Shown here piece by piece: positions 32,812 to 41,424 of a stretch of 41,424 bases of DNA. Each line of letters opens with the position of its first letter. Position 1 is the stretch's first letter. Under the pieces are notes generated by a model. That model had not been told where the DNA came from. It was given only the letters and a program-made list of their open reading frames with translations, and searched no databases. A program made the position numbers and the translations under genes. This DNA is from Nitrosomonadales bacterium (GTDB lineage Bacteria; Pseudomonadota; Gammaproteobacteria; Burkholderiales; Gallionellaceae), in assembly GCA_016197305.1 (NCBI GenBank), contig JACPVZ010000071.1, positions 1 through 41,424 on the forward strand. The letters are read 5' to 3'.

Positions 32812-35071
32812 GGCAAGCGGCGATCTGGCGAGCAACAAGCTGTTCGTCCTGTTGCGCGAATCGCGCTGGCTGCTGCTGGTGGCTGCGGCGCTGTATATCG
32901 CGCTGGTTCTGTATGGCTATAACCGTGCCGATCCGGCCTGGTCGCACAGCGCCAGCGCTGCGCTGACGAGCAATCCCGGCGGCGTGCTGGGCGCCTATCT
33001 TGCCGATCTGCTGTTTTATCTGTTCGGGTTTTCCGCGTGGTGGTGGGTGCTGTTCATGCTGCAACGGGTGTGGGCGGGCTATCACCAGTTGCGTTCCGGG
33101 AGCATTTTCAGCAAGCGCGCATTGTGGGTGTCGCTGGCCGGGTTCGCATTGCTGCTGCTGTCCAGCAGCGCCCTCGAAGCTATCCGCATGTACACGCTGA
33201 AGGTGGCGCTGCCAATGGCGCCCGGCGGCATGTTCGGCATGCTGATCGGCGACATGCTGGCACGTCTGCTGGGGTTTACCGGCGCAACCTTGTTGCTGCT
33301 GACGGTGATTGCTACCAGCTTCAGCCTGTTCAGCGGATTGTCATGGCTGCGCTTCGTCGACTGGCTGGGCGCGACGCTGGAGACCGTCTATCACTGGCTT
33401 TGGCTGACCTGGCAGACTCGCCAGGACAAACGTATCGGTGCGCAGGCGATGACCGAGCGGGGTGCGGTCATCGAGGAAGAGAAGAAACGGGTCGAGGAGC
33501 ATCAGCCTATACATATCGAGATGCCGGTGCTGGAAGTGCCCAGGTCGGCGCGTGTGATCGAGGAAATGCAGGCACCCTTGTTCGCCGAGATGCCCGACTC
33601 CCCGCTGCCGCCGCTGCATTTGCTCGACCCGGCCACACAGGCTGTCGAACTGGTCTCCGCCGATACGCTGGAATTCACTTCGCGGCTGATCGAGCGCAAG
33701 CTGAAAGACTTCGGCGTCGAGGTCAAGGTGGTCGCGGCCTATCCCGGTCCGGTGATTACCCGCTACGAGATCGATCCCGCCGTCGGCGTGAAGGGCAGCC
33801 AGATCACCAACCTGGTCAAGGATCTGGCGCGCGCGCTGTCGGTGGTCAGCATCAGACTGGTCGAGACGATACCCGGCAAGGCCTACATGGCGCTGGAGCT
33901 GCCCAATCCCAAGCGCCAGATCGTGCATCTGTCGGAAATCCTCGGTTCGCAGGTCTACGCCGAGATGCATTCCGCGCTGACCATCGCGATGGGCAAGGAC
34001 ATCGCCGGCAAGCCGGTGGTCGCCGATTTGGCCAAGATGCCGCATGTGCTGGTGGCCGGCACCACCGGGTCGGGCAAGTCGGTGGCGATCAATGCGATGA
34101 TCCTGAGCCTGCTGTACAAGGCCACGCCGCACCAGGTGCGCCTGTTGCTGATCGACCCCAAGATGCTGGAGTTGTCGGTGTATGAGGGAATACCGCACCT
34201 GATTGCGCCGGTGGTGACCGATATGCGCCAGGCTGCCTCCGGCCTGAACTGGTGCGTGCAGGAAATGGACAGGCGCTACCGGCTGATGTCGGCGCTGGGG
34301 GTGCGCAACATTGCCGGTTATAACCAGAAGGTGGCCGAGGCGATCAAGGCGGGGAAACCGCTGACCAATCCGTTCACGCTGACGCCGGAGAATCCAGAGG
34401 CGCTGGAAGAGATTCCGCTGCTGGTGGTGTTCATCGACGAGCTGGCCGACCTGATGATGGTGGTCGGCAAGAAGATCGAAGAGCTGATCGCGCGTCTGGC
34501 GCAGAAGGCGCGCGCTTCCGGCATTCACCTGGTGCTGGCGACGCAGCGCCCGTCGGTCGATGTGATCACCGGCCTGATCAAGGCCAACGTGCCGACGCGC
34601 GTGGCATTCCAGGTCTCGAGCAAGATCGATTCGCGCACGATACTCGACCAGATGGGCGCGGAAGCCTTGCTAGGCCAAGGCGACATGCTGTACCTGCCGC
34701 CCGGCACCGGTTATCCGCAGCGTGTGCATGGCGCATTCGTGTCGGATCAGGAAGTGCATCGCGTCGCCGAATATCTGAAGGCGCAGGGCGAGCCGCAATA
34801 CATCGAGGGCGTGCTCAACTCGCTGGATGAATCCGCCGAAAATGGCGAAGGCGGTGCCAGTCTGGATGCCGAAGCAGATCCGCTCTATGACCAGGCTGTC
34901 GAGATCGTGCTGAAAAACCGCCGTGCCTCGATTTCGTTGGTGCAGCGCCATCTGCGCATCGGCTACAACCGTGCCGCGCGTCTGGTCGAGCAAATGGAAG
35001 CGGCCGGCCTGGTCTCTGCGATGCAGAGCAATGGCAACCGCGAAGTGCTGGCCCCCAATCGTGCCGAGTAA
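32804..35071 (+). CDS. ftsK: DNA translocase FtsK
   Basis: A 755-residue FtsK/SpoIIIE-type motor. The N-terminal 200 residues hold four or five membrane helices that anchor it at the septum. A short acidic linker leads to the motor: Walker [14 protein letters not shown], Walker [15 protein letters not shown], and [21 protein letters not shown]. The C-terminal gamma winged helix (about 690-750, [34 protein letters not shown]) reads KOPS and touches XerD. It pumps chromosome ends to the division site and activates dimer resolution. I prefer the ATG at 32804 over the GTG at 32795 (three extra residues). It overlaps the kinase gene by 8 bases and is followed by lolA after 7 bases. Confidence 0.95.
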   Translation: MAEASGDLASNKLFVLLRESRWLLLVAAALYIALVLYGYNRADPAWSHSASAALTSNPGGVLGAYLADLLFYLFGFSAWWWVLFMLQRVWAGYHQLRSGSIFSKRALWVSLAGFALLLLSSSALEAIRMYTLKVALPMAPGGMFGMLIGDMLARLLGFTGATLLLLTVIATSFSLFSGLSWLRFVDWLGATLETVYHWLWLTWQTRQDKRIGAQAMTERGAVIEEEKKRVEEHQPIHIEMPVLEVPRSARVIEEMQAPLFAEMPDSPLPPLHLLDPATQAVELVSADTLEFTSRLIERKLKDFGVEVKVVAAYPGPVITRYEIDPAVGVKGSQITNLVKDLARALSVVSIRLVETIPGKAYMALELPNPKRQIVHLSEILGSQVYAEMHSALTIAMGKDIAGKPVVADLAKMPHVLVAGTTGSGKSVAINAMILSLLYKATPHQVRLLLIDPKMLELSVYEGIPHLIAPVVTDMRQAASGLNWCVQEMDRRYRLMSALGVRNIAGYNQKVAEAIKAGKPLTNPFTLTPENPEALEEIPLLVVFIDELADLMMVVGKKIEELIARLAQKARASGIHLVLATQRPSVDVITGLIKANVPTRVAFQVSSKIDSRTILDQMGAEALLGQGDMLYLPPGTGYPQRVHGAFVSDQEVHRVAEYLKAQGEPQYIEGVLNSLDESAENGEGGASLDAEADPLYDQAVEIVLKNRRASISLVQRHLRIGYNRAARLVEQMEAAGLVSAMQSNGNREVLAPNRAE

Positions 35072-35078
35072 AAAAATC

Positions 35079-35690
35079 ATGTTGAAAAAAACCTGTGCGT
35101 TTCTGTTGTGCCTAGTGTCGCTCGATGTGCACGCCGGCGCGATCGAGAAACTCAAGGGCTTTATCGCGGCGACCCATTCCGCCCAGGCGAGCTTCACCCA
35201 GGCGGTGTTCGACCAGAACGGCAAGCGCATGCAAAGCGCTTCGGGCACGATGCAGTTCCAGCGTCCGGGCAAGTTTCGCTGGACCTACCAGAAGCCTTAC
35301 GAGCAGATCATCGTCGGCGATGGCGAAAAATTCTGGTTGTATGACGCAGACCTGAATCAGGTGACGGTAAAAAAACTGGATGCCGCACTGGGCGGCAGCC
35401 CCGCAGCACTGCTATCCGGCAGCAACGAGATTGAGCGCGGTTTCACGCTCAAGGAGGCAGGCACGCAGGACGATCTGGAGTGGCTGCAGGCGATACCCAA
35501 AAGCCAGGACAGCAGCTTCGAGAAGATACGCATGGCATTCAATGCGCAAGCCGAGCTGATCGTGATGGAGCTGCACGATACGTTCGGGCACAAGACTGTG
35601 TTGCGCTTTTCGGCGATGCAGCGCAATCCGAAGCTGCCTGTGCAGCAGTTCCAGTTCGTGCCGCCCAAGGGCGCGGACGTGCTGGAGTAA
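35079..35690 (+). CDS. lolA: Outer-membrane lipoprotein carrier protein LolA
   Basis: A 203-residue periplasmic protein with a signal peptide (about 1-19, AFLLCLVSLDVHA/G). QASFTQAVFDQNGKRMQSASGTMQFQRPGKFRW is the family core, followed by YEQIIVGDGEKFWLYDADLNQVTV. LolA accepts lipoproteins from LolCDE and carries them across the periplasm to LolB. The ATG at 35079 follows the ftsK stop by 7 bases and gives a correct signal peptide. ftsK-lolA-rarA-serS is a widely conserved order, also in E. coli, which supports all four calls. Confidence 0.95.
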   Translation: MLKKTCAFLLCLVSLDVHAGAIEKLKGFIAATHSAQASFTQAVFDQNGKRMQSASGTMQFQRPGKFRWTYQKPYEQIIVGDGEKFWLYDADLNQVTVKKLDAALGGSPAALLSGSNEIERGFTLKEAGTQDDLEWLQAIPKSQDSSFEKIRMAFNAQAELIVMELHDTFGHKTVLRFSAMQRNPKLPVQQFQFVPPKGADVLE

Positions 35691-35709
35691 GGGTGTCGCG
35701 CCCTTGCCT

Positions 35710-37029
35710 ATGTCGACCGTCGATTTGTTCGATCCCGCCAAGCCTGCCGCCCCGCTAGCCGAAAGGCTGCGCCCGCAACATATAGATGAGGTAGTCGGGC
35801 AGTCGCATCTGCTGGGCGAAGGGCGGCCATTGCGTCTGGCTTTCCAGTCCGGCAGGCTGCATTCGATGATCCTGTGGGGGCCGCCGGGTGTGGGCAAGAC
35901 TACGCTGGCACGGTTGATGGCGCAGGCCTTTGACGCAGAGTTCCTGCCGCTGTCCGCGGTGCTGTCCGGCGTGAAGGACATCCGCGAGGCGATCGCGCAG
36001 GCGCAGCAGATGCTGCAGCAGCGCGGTCGCCATACCATCCTATTTGTCGACGAAGTGCACCGCTTCAACAAATCGCAGCAGGATGCCTTCCTGCCTTTCG
36101 TCGAGCAGGGCCTGGTGACCTTCATCGGCGCGACGACCGAGAACCCGTCCTTCGAGGTGAACAACGCGCTGCTGTCGCGCGCGCAGGTCTATGTGCTGCA
36201 TGCGTTGTCGGCGGAGGAGCTGGCGCAATTGTTCGCGCGCGCGCAGCAGGTGGCGATGCCCGAAGTGCGCTTCGAAGACGATGCGAAGGAGCGCATCATC
36301 GGCTACGCCGACGGCGATGCGCGGCGCCTGTTGAACGTGCTGGAGCAGTTGCATACCGCGGCCCAGACGGCAGGCGTGAAAAATATCGATGTCGCGTTCC
36401 TGGACAACACGCTGGCGCAGAACCTGCGCCGTTTCGACAAGGGCGGCGAGGCGTTCTACGACCAGATCTCCGCGCTGCACAAATCGGTGCGCGGCTCCAA
36501 TCCCGATGCCGCTCTGTACTGGCTGGTGCGCATGCTGGACGGCGGCGCGGATGCGCGCTATCTGGCGCGGCGCATCGTGCGCATGGCCTGGGAAGACATC
36601 GGCCTGGCCGACCCGCGTGCGATCCAGCTGGCCAACGATGCGGCACAGACCTATGAGCGCCTCGGCTCACCGGAAGGCGAGCTGGCGCTGGCTCAGGCGG
36701 TGCTGTATCTGGCCTGTGCGGCCAAGTCCAACGCCGGGTATGTCGCGTATAATGCCGCGCGCGCCTGGGTGGCTCAGGATGGGTCGCGTGAGGTGCCGCT
36801 GCATCTGCGCAATGCGCCGACCAAACTGATGAAGCAACTCGACTACGGCAAGGATTACCGTTACGCGCACGATGAGGCGGGCGGTTATGCGGCAGGCGAA
36901 AATTATTTTCCGGACGACATGCCGGCAGTGAGTTTCTACCAGCCTGTCGAGCGCGGGCTGGAAGCTAAGATCGCCGAGAAGCTGGCACATCTGCGGGCGC
37001 TGGATGCAGCGGCGAAAAAGAAAACGTGA
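35710..37029 (+). CDS. rarA: Replication-associated recombination ATPase RarA (MgsA)
   Basis: A 439-residue AAA+ ATPase related to clamp loaders. Walker A GPPGVGKTTLARL, Walker B ILFVDEVHRFNKSQQDAFL and sensor 1 FIGATTENPSFEVN are present. The C-terminal tetramerisation part has the GGADARYLARRIVRMAWEDIGLADPR and KSNAGYVAYNAARAW motifs. RarA acts at stalled replication forks and interacts with SSB. ATG at 35710 chosen; a TTG at 35704 would add two residues. It follows lolA by 19 bases. Confidence 0.95.
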   Translation: MSTVDLFDPAKPAAPLAERLRPQHIDEVVGQSHLLGEGRPLRLAFQSGRLHSMILWGPPGVGKTTLARLMAQAFDAEFLPLSAVLSGVKDIREAIAQAQQMLQQRGRHTILFVDEVHRFNKSQQDAFLPFVEQGLVTFIGATTENPSFEVNNALLSRAQVYVLHALSAEELAQLFARAQQVAMPEVRFEDDAKERIIGYADGDARRLLNVLEQLHTAAQTAGVKNIDVAFLDNTLAQNLRRFDKGGEAFYDQISALHKSVRGSNPDAALYWLVRMLDGGADARYLARRIVRMAWEDIGLADPRAIQLANDAAQTYERLGSPEGELALAQAVLYLACAAKSNAGYVAYNAARAWVAQDGSREVPLHLRNAPTKLMKQLDYGKDYRYAHDEAGGYAAGENYFPDDMPAVSFYQPVERGLEAKIAEKLAHLRALDAAAKKKT

Positions 37030-37032
37030 GGG

Positions 37033-39323
<2,291 letters not shown>

Positions 39324-39354
39324 CTGCATGCGTAATGAAAAGCCAGGCGCATAG

Positions 39355-40128
39355 ATGAAAATCGTCCATCTGCTCGGCATCGCCGGGGTCGAGTCACATG
39401 AACAGCCAACTGCGCGGCTGTGGGCTAAGCGCCTGGAGTGGCCGATGCTGGCGGTGGCATTGTGGATTCCGGTGCAGTGGTATCTGGCGGAAACGCAGAT
39501 CATCTCGCTGGCTCAGGGGAAAGTTGCCGACTGGCTCATCTGGTTGGCCTTCCTGTTTGAAACAGCCTTGCTGACCGGGCTGGTCCGGAACAAGCGCGAT
39601 TACCTGCTGCGTAACTGGATGAACCTGGCCATTATCGTCGGTGGCCTGCCCATCGTTTGGCAATATACCCCGTTGATTGGCCTGATGCGCAGCCTGCGTC
39701 TGGTGCTGGTGGTCGTTTTGCTGGCACGCTTGTCCAGGACGATACGCAAGCTGCTGTCGCGCCATCAGCTCGGCACCACGTTGGTGGTGGCCTTCGTCAC
39801 GATGGTGTTGTCCGGTGTGATCGTATCGCGTCTGGATTCTTCCATCGGCAGCATTTGGGATGGCATGTGGTGGGCATGGGTCACGATGGCCACGGTGGGC
39901 TATGGCGATGTGGTGCCGCACAACGCCGCAGGGCGGATGTTCGGTGCGCTGCTGATTTTGTTCGGCGTGGTGCTGTTGTCGTTGCTGACCGCGAACCTGG
40001 CGGCGTTCTTTATCGGCAGCGATGTCGAGAAAGTGGAACAGGAGGAGAAGCAGGCGGATCGCTTGCTGGCCGATATTGCGGCACGGCTGGATCGGATCGA
40101 AAAAAAGCTCGATCGGCTCGAACGTTGA
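39355..40128 (+). CDS. Voltage-gated-like potassium channel protein
   Basis: A 257-residue protein of the six-helix ion transport family. Helices S1-S4 cover about residues 28-130; the S4-like segment has regularly placed arginines (LMRSLRLVLVVVLLARLSRTIRKL). The pore loop has the potassium selectivity filter TVGYGD (about residue 180), followed by the last helix. A coiled-coil tail (about 220-257, RLLADIAARLDRIEKKLDRLER) probably drives tetramer assembly. Function in potassium or membrane-potential homeostasis follows from the filter; the gating signal is unknown. No clear Shine-Dalgarno of its own: the ATG overlaps the stop of the small ORF before it. It converges on mltF with 15 bases between. 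Confidence 0.9.
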   Translation: MKIVHLLGIAGVESHEQPTARLWAKRLEWPMLAVALWIPVQWYLAETQIISLAQGKVADWLIWLAFLFETALLTGLVRNKRDYLLRNWMNLAIIVGGLPIVWQYTPLIGLMRSLRLVLVVVLLARLSRTIRKLLSRHQLGTTLVVAFVTMVLSGVIVSRLDSSIGSIWDGMWWAWVTMATVGYGDVVPHNAAGRMFGALLILFGVVLLSLLTANLAAFFIGSDVEKVEQEEKQADRLLADIAARLDRIEKKLDRLER

Positions 40129-40143
40129 GCTGCGGCATTGCCG

Positions 40144-41424
40144 CTAACGCAGCAGGCGCTTTAGCGGTTCGAGCAGGCGATGCGACATGGAGGCCTGTGC
40201 GGCCGGCGGATTGTCGGGCTCGATACGCCTCAGCAAGTCATAGTAGCTGCGTATGCTCTCCACCAGGATCACCGCTTCCCCGCCGCGCGCATAGCCGTGT
40301 TTCAGGGTCTCATAGTAGCCCGGCTGGTTGAGCAGCGGCATCCATTTTTTGACATCCATCCAGCTGTCCGGGTCGAGCCCGGCACGCTGAGTCAGGATGC
40401 TGGCATCTTCCAGGTGGCCGTACCCCTGGTTGTAGGCGGCCAGCGCGAGCCAGGTGCGGTCAGGCTCAGGCACGTGATCTGGCATCTGCTCCTTGAGCAG
40501 CACCAGATATTTCGCTCCGGCAATGATGCTTTCGCGCGCATCCAGGCGATTGCTGACTTGCATCCGGTCTGCGGTGTCTTCGGTCAGCATCATCATGCCG
40601 CGCACGTTGGTGTAGGAGGTGGCGAGCGGGTCCCATTGCGATTCCTGGTAGTCCAATGCGGCCAGCAAGCGCCAATCGATCCCTGTCAGTCGGGCCGCCT
40701 CCTCGAACAGCGGACGGTATCGCGGCAAATCCTCGCTGATCTTGGTGATGAAAGAGGTCGCATCGAGCGATTTGAGCCGGCCGCTGTGGCCGTAATAGCG
40801 CTCCAGCAGGCGGTTGAGCGTTCCCTCGGCCTGCAAGTGGGTGAAAAATATCTGTGCTTCATTGAACAGTTCGGGATCGGCGTCCACCGAAAAAGCCCAG
40901 GCCAGCCTGGAAGGGGTGCCGATGTCGAAGGTCGAGACCAGGTTGGCGTAGTAGTTGCGGGCATCGGCAAATTGCAACTCATTGGCGACTGCGCAATCCA
41001 GTACGCCTTCGGAAACGCGTTGCAACAGGTCTTTGAAGCCAAGCTGGGAGAATGCGATCCAGCGCAGCGAGGGCGTTTTTTCGCGGGCTTCGCGCAAGGC
41101 GACTTCCTGGGCCGATCCTGCGACAACGGCCAGCCTGATGCCGTCCAGGTCAGACAGTTTTTTGGGCAGCTTGCCTTCGCGGTTGCAAATGATCTGCTCG
41201 CGCACGGTCTGGTAGCTGGGGCCGAAATGCAGCGAGTGGATGTTGGTCTCGCTGCGCAGCGAGGCGGCCGCCAGGTGGGCATTGTTTTTGCGCAGGGCTT
41301 GTTCGACTTTGTCGGGTGGGCTGGGAATCAGTTCGATCCGGGTATGCAGGTGCTCGCTGAACAGCCTGGCCAGCTCCCGCTCGAACTCGGCTTCCGCGCC
41401 TTGCGAGGCTTCGGGGACGATGAC
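40144..41424 (-). CDS. mltF: Membrane-bound lytic murein transglycosylase F (5' end missing)
   Basis: The frame is open from the right edge to a TAG at 40144: 426 residues, N-terminus and signal peptide cut off. The first about 220 residues are a solute-binding-like domain (SBP_bac_3 type: LDGIRLAVVAGSAQEVALRE, VLDCAVANELQF). The C-terminal SLT domain begins TGIDWRLLAALDYQESQWDP, where the Glu is the catalytic acid, followed by RGMMMLTEDTADRM and LALAAYNQGYGHLEDA. MltF cleaves peptidoglycan glycan strands with formation of 1,6-anhydro-muramic acid at the outer membrane. E. coli MltF is about 500 residues, so some 70 residues probably lie outside the window. Confidence 0.93.
   Translation of the reverse strand, partial: VIVPEASQGAEAEFERELARLFSEHLHTRIELIPSPPDKVEQALRKNNAHLAAASLRSETNIHSLHFGPSYQTVREQIICNREGKLPKKLSDLDGIRLAVVAGSAQEVALREAREKTPSLRWIAFSQLGFKDLLQRVSEGVLDCAVANELQFADARNYYANLVSTFDIGTPSRLAWAFSVDADPELFNEAQIFFTHLQAEGTLNRLLERYYGHSGRLKSLDATSFITKISEDLPRYRPLFEEAARLTGIDWRLLAALDYQESQWDPLATSYTNVRGMMMLTEDTADRMQVSNRLDARESIIAGAKYLVLLKEQMPDHVPEPDRTWLALAAYNQGYGHLEDASILTQRAGLDPDSWMDVKKWMPLLNQPGYYETLKHGYARGGEAVILVESIRSYYDLLRRIEPDNPPAAQASMSHRLLEPLKRLLR

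Noticed and set aside
40132-40144. Small inverted repeat GCGGC-ATT-GCCGC between the channel gene and mltF as a bidirectional terminator
   Set aside because: Only a 5-base stem with a 3-base loop and no T-run on either side.

Overview
The window looks like chromosomal DNA of a GC-rich betaproteobacterium. The gene blocks rhodanese-grxC-secB-gpsA, comF/bioBFHCD, SCO1, ftsK-lolA-rarA-serS and mltF, together with their protein sequences, suggest the Nitrosomonadales/Gallionellaceae (Sideroxydans-like) neighbourhood. This placement is inferred from gene content only. I saw no tRNA, rRNA, CRISPR array, transposase or phage gene.

Layout. (1) 1-3578: a leftward membrane glycosyltransferase-like gene that runs off the left edge, then a divergent PglL-type O-oligosaccharyltransferase/O-antigen ligase-like gene. 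(2) 3562-6372: rhodanese, glutaredoxin 3, a secB whose 5' half is fused in frame to the 3' part of an SH3-domain gene, gpsA, and convergent trmL. (3) 6470-24082: a nearly complete MSHA type IV pilus locus. The first block (mshE, mshG, an mshF-like prepilin, an unknown internally duplicated membrane protein) is followed by the major pilin mshA with its own terminator, then minor prepilins mshC, D, O, P and the large surface protein mshQ. A second block with its own candidate promoter holds the alignment and secretin genes mshI, a PilN-like gene, mshJ, K, L, M and N. The usual order (I-N before E-G-F-A-C-D-O-P-Q) is inverted at block level. MshE carries a c-di-GMP-binding MshEN domain, which ties pilus extension to c-di-GMP. 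(4) 24089-29481: comF and the divergent biotin operon bioB-F-H-C-D, with palindromic repeat elements between bioB and bioF and, in frame, inside bioH. (5) 29478-30765: a TauE/SafE-like membrane protein and a SCO1/SenC copper chaperone, fitting cytochrome oxidase copper handling. (6) 30769-32811: a membrane histidine kinase fused to a NarL-type response regulator with a DNA-binding domain. (7) 32804-39055: ftsK-lolA-rarA, an inserted FkbM methyltransferase gene, and serS, followed by two small ORFs that carry partial, diverged copies of the serS 3' end. (8) 39355-41424: a potassium-channel-like protein and a convergent mltF-type lytic transglycosylase cut by the right edge.

How the genes work together. 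Most genes are packed with start/stop overlaps of a few bases, so long operons are likely. The MSHA block supplies motor (E), platform (G), alignment complex (I, PilN-like, J, K), secretin (L), accessory ATPase (M) and TPR protein (N), major pilin (A), minor pilins (F, C, D, O, P) and surface protein (Q). The PglL-like transferase upstream could glycosylate its pilins. No prepilin peptidase, PilT-type retraction ATPase or mshH is present.

The strongest oddities are the SecB-SH3 chimera, the protein-coding palindromic insert in bioH, the repeated serS tail, the kinase-regulator fusion, the triplicated start region of the mshF-like prepilin, the duplicated membrane protein in the msh locus, and a nine-G tract in mshQ.
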